A program made the translations under genes and the position numbers. The notes under the pieces are model-generated. The model saw only the letters and a list, made by a program, of their open reading frames with translations, was not told where the DNA came from and did not search any database. From Corynebacterium liangguodongii (GTDB lineage Bacteria; Actinomycetota; Actinomycetes; Mycobacteriales; Mycobacteriaceae), in assembly GCF_003070865.1 (NCBI RefSeq), contig NZ_CP026948.1, positions 1,674,001-1,738,000 on the forward strand: DNA of 64,000 bases, in the 5' to 3' direction. Positions 9,118-18,311 of this stretch are shown here, one piece after another. The first letter of the stretch is position 1. Every line of letters starts with the position of its first letter.

Positions 9118-9375
9118 CTACGCCCCTCCGACGCCGGCGCTACGGGCGATGAGATCGACAATCGATGGAACGGCAGCGTCGATCGTGCGGGCCATCGCCT
9201 CAAACTCTGCGCGGGGCCTGCCCATCGGATCCGGTATGTCGAGCGAGCTCGAGCGCTTGACGGGGTCGCGCAGGGGCTCGAAGCGCACTGGCAACCTCGA
9301 CCCTGATCTCGGGCCGCGGGGCCACTACCTTATGCTCAGCCCGATGACACCCTCGATGGCACGATGAAGGTCTTA
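9118..9375 (-). pseudogene. Remnant of low-molecular-weight protein-tyrosine phosphatase / arsenate reductase-like gene
   Basis: Three pieces of one protein lie in order but in different frames on the minus strand. The first reads IEGVIGLS, then a frame change gives EHKVVAPRPEIRVEV. A second change gives RFEPLRDPVKRSSSLDIPDP followed by MGRPRAEFEAMARTIDAAVP and SIVDLIARSAGVGGA, ending at TAG (9118-9120). The DIPDP loop and the following helix are typical of the C-terminus of LMW-PTPs. The P-loop CxxxxxR end is missing. I read it as a truncated, at least doubly frameshifted pseudogene. Confidence 0.6.
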
Positions 9376-9856
9376 GCTGGGTATACGACACTCCCATGTC
9401 CGGCACCTCCTCGTACTCGCCCGCGCAGTCGGTCTACGCGGACGCTGCCGGGCTTTACGCTCTGCAACTGGTTAATATCCTGGGCCGCAGGCTGATTGCT
9501 CTTGCTTACGGATCAGTGAAAGCATATGGCGTTCCAAGCCCTTTGTCAGGACCCAAAAGTAGATAAACGCGGCGTTAACCTGCGGCACCCGTTACCAGGT
9601 GACCAGGCTTCGTTTCGGGGGAGGTATCTTCTACGCCTGTATATAAGGTATCCCCGAACGTTAGGGGTTGTTTTTTACACGGAGAGCAAGCATGAGCGGG
9701 CGCGCGATCGTGTACCCGATACGTACGACGACAACGGAACGCAACCCATTATTCACCTATAGTTCATTTAGTAAGGTGCACTCCACATCCCGGCATCAAT
9801 GAGACCAATCACGAAGACCGCACCTCGCCCCCTAGACTTTCACCCTAACCCCAAAG
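9376..9856. other. Gene-poor stretch; two weak short ORFs only
   Basis: No convincing gene. On the plus strand a 56-codon frame at 9396-9566 (MSGTSSYSPAQSVYADAAGL...) and a 35-codon frame at 9692-9799 (MSGRAIVYPIRTTTERNPLF..., preceded by GGAGAG) are open but match nothing recognised. At 9654-9677 a CCCC/GGGG stem with an 8-nt loop is followed by TTGTTTTTT, a weak terminator-like signal. The stretch may contain decayed mobile DNA next to the phosphatase remnant and tRNA genes. Confidence 0.3.
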
Positions 9857-9886
9857 CCAAAAGCCCGCGCCTCCTTCGGCGCGGGC
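9857..9886 (-). terminator. Rho-independent terminator after tRNA (CAU)
   Basis: On the minus strand a 9-bp perfect stem GCCCGCGCC / GGCGCGGGC (9878-9886 with 9863-9871) with a 6-nt loop is followed by TTTT. It lies 5 bp beyond the tRNA 3' end and would terminate its transcript. Confidence 0.8.
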
Positions 9887-9890
9887 ATTG

Positions 9891-9964
9891 TGGGGCCAGC
9901 GGGGCTCGAACCCGCGACCGACGGATTATGAGTCCGCAGCTCTAACCGACTGAGCTATAGCCCC
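9891..9964 (-). tRNA. tRNA with CAU anticodon (elongator Met or Ile2)
   Basis: A 74-nt cloverleaf. The acceptor is GGGGCTA paired with TGGCCCC (one G-T pair), the D arm starts AGCTCAG, the anticodon loop is CTCATAA with CAT, the T arm is GCGGGTTCGAGCCCCGC, and the discriminator is A. CCA is not encoded. A CAU anticodon outside an initiator context is either elongator methionine or lysidine-modified isoleucine; sequence alone does not settle it. The initiator is excluded because the three G-C pairs of an initiator anticodon stem are absent. Confidence 0.9.
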
Positions 9965-10111
9965 AAGCTGTACATCGCTGCGTTGATTATAGCGGCTCCC
10001 CCATTCGTCCCTTAATCTCCTTCACGGGGCGTCAATTGCGGACCTGAACACGCGATTTGTTACCTAGTGGCACAGGCGCTAAAGTAACTATCCGTCGCAC
10101 AGCGAACACTT

Positions 10112-10184
10112 TCCTCCATAGCTCAGTTGGCAGAGCATTCGACTGTTAATCGAAGGGTCACTGGTTCGAGCCCAGTTGGAGGAG
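10112..10184 (+). tRNA. tRNA-Asn (GUU)
   Basis: A 73-nt cloverleaf. The acceptor TCCTCCA pairs with TGGAGGA, the D arm is AGCTCAGTTGGCAGAGC, the anticodon loop is CTGTTAA with GTT, the T arm is CTGGTTCGAGCCCAG, and the discriminator is G. It is divergent from the CAU tRNA and followed at once by a strong terminator. Confidence 0.95.
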
Positions 10185-10191
10185 CACTTAT

Positions 10192-10220
10192 CCCGGCAGG
10201 TAGTTCTCTGCCGGGTTTTT
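10192..10220 (+). terminator. Rho-independent terminator after tRNA-Asn
   Basis: Perfect 8-bp stem CCCGGCAG / CTGCCGGG with an 8-nt loop, followed by TTTTT. It starts 7 bp after the tRNA. Confidence 0.9.
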
Positions 10221-10240
10221 CGTTATGTACGATGGTGCGC

Positions 10241-10522
10241 ATGATTCAATTCGTCGTCGGAGCAGCCGCCGGGTACGTGTTCGGCACGAAGGCAGGCAGG
10301 AAGCGCTACCACCAGATTGTTGATGCCTCACGGGCCGTCGCCAATTCGCCCGTGACCAGGCAAGTGGTCACCTCGACCCGCAAGGCGCTAGCGAACACGC
10401 TCGACCCCGAGCCGCGGATGCGCGAGGTAGAAGACCTCAGGTCCAAGCGCCGGATGCGCGGGAGGAAGAACTCCGAGACGGCGCAGCCCCAGGACAAGAT
10501 CTACGAGCCCGACGAGGATTAG
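10241..10522 (+). CDS. Small YtxH-like protein
   Basis: A 93-residue protein with N-terminal glycine-zipper segment MIQFVVGAAAGYVFGTKAGR followed by a basic helical region and an acidic tail. This matches the small actinobacterial YtxH-like proteins, membrane-associated and of unknown function. The ATG at 10241 is chosen because the family begins with M[IV][KQ]F; an ATG at 10232 in the same frame would add three residues. No strong ribosome site is seen. It stands alone between the tRNA terminator and the convergent ppx. Confidence 0.75.
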   Translation: MIQFVVGAAAGYVFGTKAGRKRYHQIVDASRAVANSPVTRQVVTSTRKALANTLDPEPRMREVEDLRSKRRMRGRKNSETAQPQDKIYEPDED

Positions 10523-10549
10523 GCGCTAGAGACCGCTCGAGACTGGGCA

Positions 10550-11482
10550 CTAGAGCAGTGCGGTGACGATGCCGTCGAGAAGATCTTTTTCGCTGATGAC
10601 GAAACTGCTGCACCCGCCCAGCCGCTCGGTGGCCTCCATAATCTCCTCGACAACAAGCGCGCCCGAGGCGATGACGTCCTCGCGGCCCGCGCTGATCGCG
10701 GGGATGGCGGCGCGCTGCTCCGACGTCAGCTCCCGCAGGCGCGCGGTGGTTTCTCGAACCTGCGCGAAGGAAAGCTCCGAGCAGTGGATCTTCATCGGGT
10801 CATACTCCTCGAGCCCCTGCACCAGCGCCGAGAGCGTGGTAAACGTCCCCGCGCACCCCACGAGGGTGCGGGGGCGCGCGAAGTCAATAGCCTCGTGGGC
10901 GCTGCCAAGCAAGCCGCGTACGTAGGCGCGCGCGGCGGCGTCTTCCTCGCGCGCGGGAGGATCCGAGCGGAGGAATCGCTCCGTGAGCCGCACGCACCCC
11001 ATCTGGGTGGAGATCGCGGCGGCATCGGTGACAAACTCCGTGGATCCCCCGCCGAGGTCGATCACGCAAAACGGCCCGCGGGCAGGGTCGATATCCGCCG
11101 TCGCGCCGGCGTACGAGAGCGCCGCCTCCTCCTCGCCGGAGATCACCTCGGCTCTCGCCCCCGGCTCAATCTGGCCCAAGAGCTGCGCCGTCATGGAGAA
11201 GAAATCCTCCCGGTTTGCCGCATCGCGGGTCGCCGAGGTGGCAACCATGCGCACGCGCTCGACACCGCTCGCGCGCATCTCCTCGACGTAGGCCGCGAGC
11301 GCGGCGCGGGTGCGCTCAATCGCTTCGGGGCTGAGCATCCCATTCTTATCGACGCCCTGCCCAAGCCTCACGATCTCATTACGCCGAGCGATCTCGGCGC
11401 GCGTGCCATCGTTGCCCTCCCGGACGATGAGCAGGCGAATCGAATTAGTACCGCAATCCACGGCGGCGACGGTTCGCGTCAC
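10550..11482 (-). CDS. ppx: Ppx/GppA phosphatase family protein (exopolyphosphatase)
   Basis: A 310-residue member of the ASKHA-fold Ppx/GppA family, which hydrolyses inorganic polyphosphate or pppGpp. The phosphate-1 motif AAVDCGTNSIRLLIV is at the N-terminus and the second motif VIDLGGGSTEF near residue 140. The short length (no C-terminal HD-type domain) is typical of actinobacterial Ppx2-type enzymes. The start is GTG at 11482, overlapping the DUF501 stop (GTGA), as usual in the ftsB-DUF501-ppx operon. Confidence 0.9.
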   Translation of the reverse strand: MTRTVAAVDCGTNSIRLLIVREGNDGTRAEIARRNEIVRLGQGVDKNGMLSPEAIERTRAALAAYVEEMRASGVERVRMVATSATRDAANREDFFSMTAQLLGQIEPGARAEVISGEEEAALSYAGATADIDPARGPFCVIDLGGGSTEFVTDAAAISTQMGCVRLTERFLRSDPPAREEDAAARAYVRGLLGSAHEAIDFARPRTLVGCAGTFTTLSALVQGLEEYDPMKIHCSELSFAQVRETTARLRELTSEQRAAIPAISAGREDVIASGALVVEEIMEATERLGGCSSFVISEKDLLDGIVTALL

Positions 11483-12024
11483 ACCAACCCCTCCCCCGCC
11501 TGCTCCAGCGTGATCCCGAGGTCCGCCAGCGTGGGCCACTGCGCCGGAACCGCCGAGCCGCGCAGGCCCGCGTGCTCGGCGGCCAACGCCACCGCCTCGG
11601 TGCCGAAGCGGACCCGGCCGGGCCCCTCCGCCAGCGCGTAGGCGATGAGCACGTGCAGGCACTTCACCCGGTCCGGCATCCCGCCACCCGAGAACTGGGT
11701 GCCGAGGTCTTCGATGGCGTTGCGCTGCGCCAGGTAGTGCTCGTGGGCAGCCTTGTAGTCCGCCGCCAGCTCCTCGTCGGCGGCGAGGCGCTGCTCCATC
11801 CACTTCATCACCTGGGCGACCTCGAGCCTGCTCGCCTCCGCGGTGAGTCTCGGGTCTGTGAGGTAATAGAGGGTGGGGAAGGGTGTGCCGTCGTCAAGCT
11901 TGGGCGCCGTCTTCACCACCGCAGGCTGGCCGTCGGGCGTGCGGTAGGAGATCTCGAGCACGCCGCGAGGCGCGCGGCCGAGCTGCTGGGCGACCGTTTC
12001 GAGGTCTTTCTCGGTGGGGGTCAT
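11479..12024 (-). CDS. DUF501 domain protein
   Basis: A 181-residue soluble protein. The central GVLEISYRTPDGQPAVVKTAP and FPTLYYLTDPRLTAEASRLE segments are characteristic of DUF501, a conserved actinobacterial family of unknown function always found between ftsB and ppx. Here the link to ftsB is broken by the formamidase gene on the other strand, so this gene must have its own promoter in 12025-12131. The 3' end overlaps ppx by 4 bp. Confidence 0.9.
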   Translation of the reverse strand: MTPTEKDLETVAQQLGRAPRGVLEISYRTPDGQPAVVKTAPKLDDGTPFPTLYYLTDPRLTAEASRLEVAQVMKWMEQRLAADEELAADYKAAHEHYLAQRNAIEDLGTQFSGGGMPDRVKCLHVLIAYALAEGPGRVRFGTEAVALAAEHAGLRGSAVPAQWPTLADLGITLEQAGEGLV

Positions 12025-12131
12025 GGTTGGAGATGTTACCCGGGCCGCGGTGTGTGGAAAATGGCACGCCAGCGCACCCTTTTTCTAATATTTAATAGGT
12101 ATGTGAATGTGAGCTCCGCTACGGTATAGAC

Positions 12132-13520
12132 ATGGCAGACCACACCTATACCCTCGATTCCTCCCGCCCCTTCGATCAGCAAGACGTCGTCGGGCACAAC
12201 CGGTGGCACCCGGAGATCCCCCCGATCATCAACGTCAAACCCGGAGAAACCGTCTACGCCGAATCACGCGAATGGTTCGACGGCTACATCAAGAACGACG
12301 ACAACGCTCACGACATCCTCACAGTCCCCTTTGAAAAGCCACACCAACTCTCCGGCCCATTCCGCATCGAAGGCGCGAAGCCCGGTGACCTGCTCGTTGT
12401 CGATCTTATCGACGTCGGCCCCCTCAGCGAATCCGACTCCCCCGGCGAACTTGCTGGCGAAGGCTGGGGCTACACAGGCATCTTCGCAGCGAAGCACGGC
12501 GGCGGATTCCTCTCCGAATACTTTCCCGACGCCTACAAGGCGATCTGGGACTTCTCAGGGGGCAAGGCCACCTCTCGGCACCTCCCGGGAGTGTCGTTTT
12601 CCTCCATGTGCCACCCCGGTGTGATGGGCACGGCCCCGAGCCCGGCGATGCTCGCTCGCTGGAACAAGCGCGAATCCCAGCTCGTGGCCAGCGACCCCCA
12701 CAGGTTTCCTCCCCTCGCCGTCCCCCCGCAGCCGAAGGGAGCCACGCTCGGGTCGGTACCCGAAGCCGACTACCCGCGCATCTCGCGAGAGGCCGCGGTG
12801 ACCGTCCCGCCCCGCGAAAACGGCGGGAACATGGACATCAAAAATCTCACCGCAGGCAGCCGCATCTTCTTCCCGGTATTCGTCGAAGGAGCCAACTTCA
12901 GCTTCGGAGACCTCCACTTCGCACAGGGGGACGGTGAGATCACACTGTGCGGCGCCATCGAGATGGGCGGGTACGTGGAGTTTTCCGTCGACATCATCCC
13001 CGACGGGATGAACACCTATAAGTCCAGCGGAGCTCCGATCTTCGTCCCCGGCAATCCCGGGCCGCAGTACTCCGACTGGCTCACCTTCACCGGGCTCTCC
13101 ATCACCAACGAGGGCGAGCAGCGCCACCTCGATGCCACACTGGCCTACCAGAACGCGGTGAAGCACTGCATCGATTACCTCACCGTCTTCGGCTACACGA
13201 AGGAGCAGGCGTTCCTCATCCTCGGCGCAGCACCCATCGAGGCGCACTTCTCGGCCGTCGTCGACTACCCCAACGCCTGCGCTACCCTCTACCTGCCCAC
13301 GGAGATCTTTGACTTCGACATCCGCCCATCCGCCACAGGGCCGCACCACATCGGCGACCCGGTGCCCACCCCGTTCGCCTCCGCAACCTCACTGGGCGAA
13401 AGCGACATCGTCAGCGGCGTCGCCGCGGGAGACTCCGAGCGATTGGCGCTGGTCAAGCAGCTCGCCGGGGCCGACGCGGTGCTGGCAGGAACGGCCTTTA
13501 GCGCCTGGCACCGCCACTAA
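12132..13520 (+). CDS. fmdA: Formamidase / acetamidase
   Basis: A 462-residue FmdA/AmdA-family enzyme, hydrolysing formamide or a short amide to the carboxylate and ammonia in the cytoplasm. Family stretches include GHNRWHPEIPPIINVKPGET, the NDDNAHDILTVPF segment, the FSSMCHPGVMGTAPSP loop, and the GDLHFAQGDGEITLCGAIEM region. Length is slightly above the ~410 of shorter members, as in long formamidases. It is inserted opposite-strand into a conserved cell-division gene block, suggesting later acquisition. The substrate choice between formamide and acetamide is by resemblance. Confidence 0.88.
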   Translation: MADHTYTLDSSRPFDQQDVVGHNRWHPEIPPIINVKPGETVYAESREWFDGYIKNDDNAHDILTVPFEKPHQLSGPFRIEGAKPGDLLVVDLIDVGPLSESDSPGELAGEGWGYTGIFAAKHGGGFLSEYFPDAYKAIWDFSGGKATSRHLPGVSFSSMCHPGVMGTAPSPAMLARWNKRESQLVASDPHRFPPLAVPPQPKGATLGSVPEADYPRISREAAVTVPPRENGGNMDIKNLTAGSRIFFPVFVEGANFSFGDLHFAQGDGEITLCGAIEMGGYVEFSVDIIPDGMNTYKSSGAPIFVPGNPGPQYSDWLTFTGLSITNEGEQRHLDATLAYQNAVKHCIDYLTVFGYTKEQAFLILGAAPIEAHFSAVVDYPNACATLYLPTEIFDFDIRPSATGPHHIGDPVPTPFASATSLGESDIVSGVAAGDSERLALVKQLAGADAVLAGTAFSAWHRH

Positions 13521-13644
13521 AAACCAAGCCCGAGGATGCCTGCTCTGCCGAGGGGATACCGGCCAGCCGCCCGCGCGCTGCCTCGTGCCAGCAGACGGCC
13601 CCACCATGAGACCCCTCCCCTGGCTCTCTCCTCGCCGAGCGGCC

Positions 13645-14169
13645 CTATTCCGGGGCTCGCTCCTCGCCCGGCACCTCGCGCAGGCTATCCCACATCACCT
13701 GCACCCACGAGCGCTCATCCGGCGCCGCCTGGGTGGTGATGCCCTCGCCCTGAGTCATCCGCGGATCAATGATGCGCCACGCCGTCTCCCCCGGTTCGAG
13801 CACTCCGAGGCGCCTACGTGCCTCCTGCTTGATGTATTCGGGGTCCTGATACTTGGCAATGTCCCCCTCGAGGTCAGACTTGCGCTGCTCGAGGGCCGCG
13901 ATCGAGTCGTTGAGCCGCGCGATCTCGCTACGCCCTTCGTAGTAGTTGCGTAGCGGCACGGCAATGGCAAGGAGCACCGCGAGGATCACCAGGATGAGTA
14001 TCACCGTGCTCGTGAGCTCCTGCGGCGAGGCTTGCCGCTTCGCCGCTTTCTGCTGCGAGCGGTTGCGCTCAGCCTTCTCGCGCTCGCGCGAGGCCACGGG
14101 AACAGTCGTCGCCCTCGGGCGGCGCGGCGTGCTCTCCGGTTTGCCCGGCGGTGTGGCGGGTGTGCTCAT
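13645..14169 (-). CDS. ftsB: FtsB/DivIC-type septum formation initiator
   Basis: A 174-residue bitopic membrane protein. A basic Pro-rich cytoplasmic tail (1-50) is followed by one transmembrane helix (about 54-74), a coiled coil (ARLNDSIAALEQRKSDLEGD) and the conserved IKQEARRRLGVLEPGE segment of FtsB/DivIC. It takes part in the FtsQLB divisome complex. The usual downstream partners DUF501 and ppx are separated from it by the formamidase gene. Upstream lies the inverted-repeat region and eno. Confidence 0.9.
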   Translation of the reverse strand: MSTPATPPGKPESTPRRPRATTVPVASREREKAERNRSQQKAAKRQASPQELTSTVILILVILAVLLAIAVPLRNYYEGRSEIARLNDSIAALEQRKSDLEGDIAKYQDPEYIKQEARRRLGVLEPGETAWRIIDPRMTQGEGITTQAAPDERSWVQVMWDSLREVPGEERAPE

Positions 14170-14240
14170 AGTGATTGCTTAGTGTAGCCGCTGCCGCGTG
14201 CGGGTGGCTTAGCCGCGGCCCATTCTGCCCGCCCTCGACC

Positions 14241-14320
14241 GATGACATCGGTGACATACAGCGCGCCCCCGATGTCACGTTTCCCAGGTCGCAACCGGAC
14301 GCGGTGTCACTGATGTCACT
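14241..14320. repeat. Inverted pair of doubled TGTCA motifs between eno and ftsB
   Basis: GATGACATCGGTGACAT at 14241-14257 is the approximate reverse complement of GTGTCACTGATGTCACT at 14304-14320. Each half is itself a doubled TGTCA-type motif, and a single GATGTCAC lies between them at 14271-14278. The layout is that of a multi-site operator or a long imperfect hairpin in the eno-ftsB gap. No regulator is recognised for it. Confidence 0.5.
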
Positions 14321-14370
14321 GGGCCCCGGGCGACGACCGTGCCGGCGGGCACCGCCCGGGGCTCTAGCGC

Positions 14371-15714
<1,344 letters not shown>

Positions 15715-16539
15715 CTAGCGGTGGGCGGGTTGATTCAGGGCGTAGTTGGCGGCGGCGTCGCGGACCTTGACCACGTAGTCGTTGGAGTTGTTGTAGCTAA
15801 AGACCGCGTCGCGCCACCCCTCCGGGGTTGCCAGGTCCCGCCCGTGGGAGCACAGGAGGTTCGCCGCGGCCAGCGCGGCATCATCAATCTGCTGCGGGTT
15901 AGCCTCCCCGTCGCCGTTGGCGTCCCGCCCGAGCTGGGCCCACGTCCCGGGGATGAACTGCATCGGCCCGACGGCCCGGTCAAAGGTGGTATCGCCATCG
16001 AGCGCGCCGCCGTCGGTATCGCGGATTTCAGCAAAGCTACCGCTCCCGTCGAGGGGAGGGCCGATGATCGGCGGCTTCGCAAACCCGTCCGGATCGAGGC
16101 GGGTCCCGTCGAAGACGTGCCCGGTGTAGGTGCCGTGGCGGGTTTCCACCCAGCCGATGCCGGCGAGCGTGTTCCACTGGAGGTGGCATCCCGGCCAGGC
16201 GTCCCGGGCAATGAGGGCGGCGTTGGCGTAAGCACGAACGGCTTGCGGGTCCACAGCGGTGCGCTCGGCGATCAGGGAAGACCACTCGATGAGCCCGTCA
16301 GCAGTGCGACCCGGCCCGTGGACGTCGATAAGCGGCGGGCCCTGGGCCGCTGCAGGCGGGACGTCCGCAGGCACGGGCTGACGGGTCGTCGGCGGCCCGG
16401 CGGAGGTCGCGAGAGAGAAGATCCACCCGGTCAGCGCGATGATGAGCACGATAGCGGTGACGACCATGACCACGCCGGCGCACCCGCAGCCGGCGGCGAT
16501 GGTGCCGGGGCGGCCGGGGTCGTACCGGTGATTAGTCAT
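15715..16539 (-). CDS. Lytic transglycosylase-like membrane-anchored protein
   Basis: A 274-residue protein with one N-terminal membrane anchor (about residues 15-40) and an extracytoplasmic lytic-transglycosylase domain of the MltB-like type. GIGWVETRHGTYTG holds the catalytic Glu, and AVGPMQFIPGTWAQLGRDANGDGE is the typical substrate-binding segment. It would cleave peptidoglycan glycan strands. The ATG at 16539 is chosen: TACCAT lies 8 nt upstream, as for a leaderless transcript. It lies upstream of eno, the usual corynebacterial position. Confidence 0.88.
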   Translation of the reverse strand: MTNHRYDPGRPGTIAAGCGCAGVVMVVTAIVLIIALTGWIFSLATSAGPPTTRQPVPADVPPAAAQGPPLIDVHGPGRTADGLIEWSSLIAERTAVDPQAVRAYANAALIARDAWPGCHLQWNTLAGIGWVETRHGTYTGHVFDGTRLDPDGFAKPPIIGPPLDGSGSFAEIRDTDGGALDGDTTFDRAVGPMQFIPGTWAQLGRDANGDGEANPQQIDDAALAAANLLCSHGRDLATPEGWRDAVFSYNNSNDYVVKVRDAAANYALNQPAHR

Positions 16540-16614
16540 GGGCGCACATGGTAGCAAGCCTCGCCCCGGCTTGAGCACCCGAGGCGTCGGCAGATGGTTA
16601 AGTACTTTCGCGCA

Positions 16615-16699
16615 AAAATCCTATCGATTTTATCATGAATCCAACCCGTGGCCCGAAAGTATGAGACTTGGCTCACAAGCCGCGCTATGGTTCCCATAG
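16615..16699. promoter_or_regulatory. Two palindromes upstream of the esterase-BVMO operon
   Basis: AAAATC-CTATC-GATTTT (16615-16631) and CTATGG-TTC-CCATAG (16685-16699) are perfect 6-bp inverted repeats 53 bp apart in the 230-bp gap before the esterase gene. The second overlaps a TATGGT that could be a -10 box. They are candidate operators for a dimeric regulator; none is encoded next to them on this strand. Confidence 0.4.
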
Positions 16700-16769
16700 G
16701 CTCTCACCAAACGCCCCGCACCCTCCCCCACCGCGGGCTGGGCGCGGGCGTCGAGAAGAAAGGTAATTA

Positions 16770-18266
16770 GTGACTACGATCCACGTTGCGGGCGCGACGA
16801 TCCACGGCACCGAGGTCGAAGCCTTCGGCACCACGGTCAACGCCTTCTACGGCATCCCGTATGCCCAGGCCCCGGTCGGCACACGCCGCTTTTTGGCACC
16901 CACCCCCGCCACACTCCCCGCCGAGTTCCACGCCACCGCCTACGGGCCTACCGCGGCGCAAAAACAGTACCCCGATGCCGCCCTCGCGCTGATGGACAAC
17001 CCCATCATCGAAGGCGAAAATAGCCTCAACCTCAATATCTGGACCCCCGACACCGCGGGGTGCGCGCCGGTTTACGTCTACATCCACGGCGGCGCCTACC
17101 GCAACGGCTCCGGCGCAGGCGAGACGATTAGCGGAACCTCCTTTGCCGCCAACGGCATCGTTACCGTTACTTTGAACTACCGCCTCGGCGCCGAAGGCGG
17201 CATCCAGCTCGCCGACGGCACCTCGAACAACATGCTGCGCGACCAGATCGCCGCACTTACCTGGGTGCGCGACAATATCGCCGCGTTCGGCGGCAACCCC
17301 GACCACGTCGTTGTCGGCGGCGAGTCAGCCGGCGCCATGAGCATCGGCGCACTCCTGTCCTCTCCGCAGGCGAAGGGGCTCTTCCACGCTGCGATCATGG
17401 AATCAGGCGCCACCCACAACGTCGTGAGCCAGAAAGCTGCGCTCGCTGCAGGCGAGCGCTTCGCCGAAGTTGTCGGCAAAGAGCCCACGGCCGCGGCGCT
17501 TGGCGAACTCTCGGAAGAAGAGGTACTCGCAGCCTCCGCCTCCGTCGAAGCCGAGCTCGGCGCGTCGGCGGACACCGCGCGCTACGCTGACCTCGCTGCC
17601 AACAGCATGACGTGGCAACCCAGCGTGGACGGTGATGTCTTGCCGCGTCACCCACTCGATGCGCTCGCCGCCGGAGAAGCCCTCGATGTGCCCGTCCTCA
17701 TTGGCACAAACCAGGACGAAGGAACGCTCTTCGTCGCCGGGCTGGGCCGCTACACCTCGGCAACGGAGGAAATATTGCACGCTGCTGTTGTTGCCAGCGG
17801 AGCGGCCAACCCGGACAAAGTTGTCGAGCTCTCCACCAGCCCGGATAATCCACACGCGGGGGAGAGCCTGACAACCTTTGTTGACATGTGGAAGTTCCAG
17901 CTCCCGCTGCACGCTTTCCTCGAAGGGCGCGCAGGGTACGACTCCCCGACTTACCGGTATAAGTTCACCTGGCGCTCCGAGAAGTTCGGCGGTGCACTCG
18001 GTTCTTTCCACACCGTCGAACTACCCTTCGTATTCAACACAGTTGCGACCGAGTCAGGCAAGCGCATCCTCGGCGAGGGACTTCCCGCCGCAGTCTCAAA
18101 GGCGGCTCACGGGGCATGGGTATCTTTCATCAAGACCTTCGATCCCGGTTGGAGCCCCTATAACTCCGGCGACACGACAACGACCGGCGTGTTCGACGCC
18201 AACGGCCTGCATATTGAAGCAGACCTGGACAAAGACACGTTCACGGCCTGGCAAGGCCAGCGCTAA
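16770..18266 (+). CDS. Type B carboxylesterase
   Basis: A 498-residue alpha/beta hydrolase of the carboxylesterase type B (p-nitrobenzyl esterase) family. The oxyanion-hole motif YIHGGAY is at 104-110, and GESAG at 184-188 holds the nucleophile Ser186. No signal peptide, so intracellular. GTG start at 16770 with AGAAAGG upstream. It lies 45 bp before a Baeyer-Villiger monooxygenase gene and is probably co-transcribed. That pairing suggests it hydrolyses the ester made by the monooxygenase, as in the known acetone (acmAB) arrangement of Gordonia. Confidence 0.9.
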   Translation: MTTIHVAGATIHGTEVEAFGTTVNAFYGIPYAQAPVGTRRFLAPTPATLPAEFHATAYGPTAAQKQYPDAALALMDNPIIEGENSLNLNIWTPDTAGCAPVYVYIHGGAYRNGSGAGETISGTSFAANGIVTVTLNYRLGAEGGIQLADGTSNNMLRDQIAALTWVRDNIAAFGGNPDHVVVGGESAGAMSIGALLSSPQAKGLFHAAIMESGATHNVVSQKAALAAGERFAEVVGKEPTAAALGELSEEEVLAASASVEAELGASADTARYADLAANSMTWQPSVDGDVLPRHPLDALAAGEALDVPVLIGTNQDEGTLFVAGLGRYTSATEEILHAAVVASGAANPDKVVELSTSPDNPHAGESLTTFVDMWKFQLPLHAFLEGRAGYDSPTYRYKFTWRSEKFGGALGSFHTVELPFVFNTVATESGKRILGEGLPAAVSKAAHGAWVSFIKTFDPGWSPYNSGDTTTTGVFDANGLHIEADLDKDTFTAWQGQR

Positions 18267-18311
18267 AAAGTACTACCCTTTTATCTATCCCTACACAAGG
18301 AGAATTCACCC

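Noticed and set aside
9891..10184. Prophage or island attachment site at the tRNA pair
   Set aside because: No integrase gene and no repeated tRNA 3' end were found nearby, despite the adjacent pseudogene.
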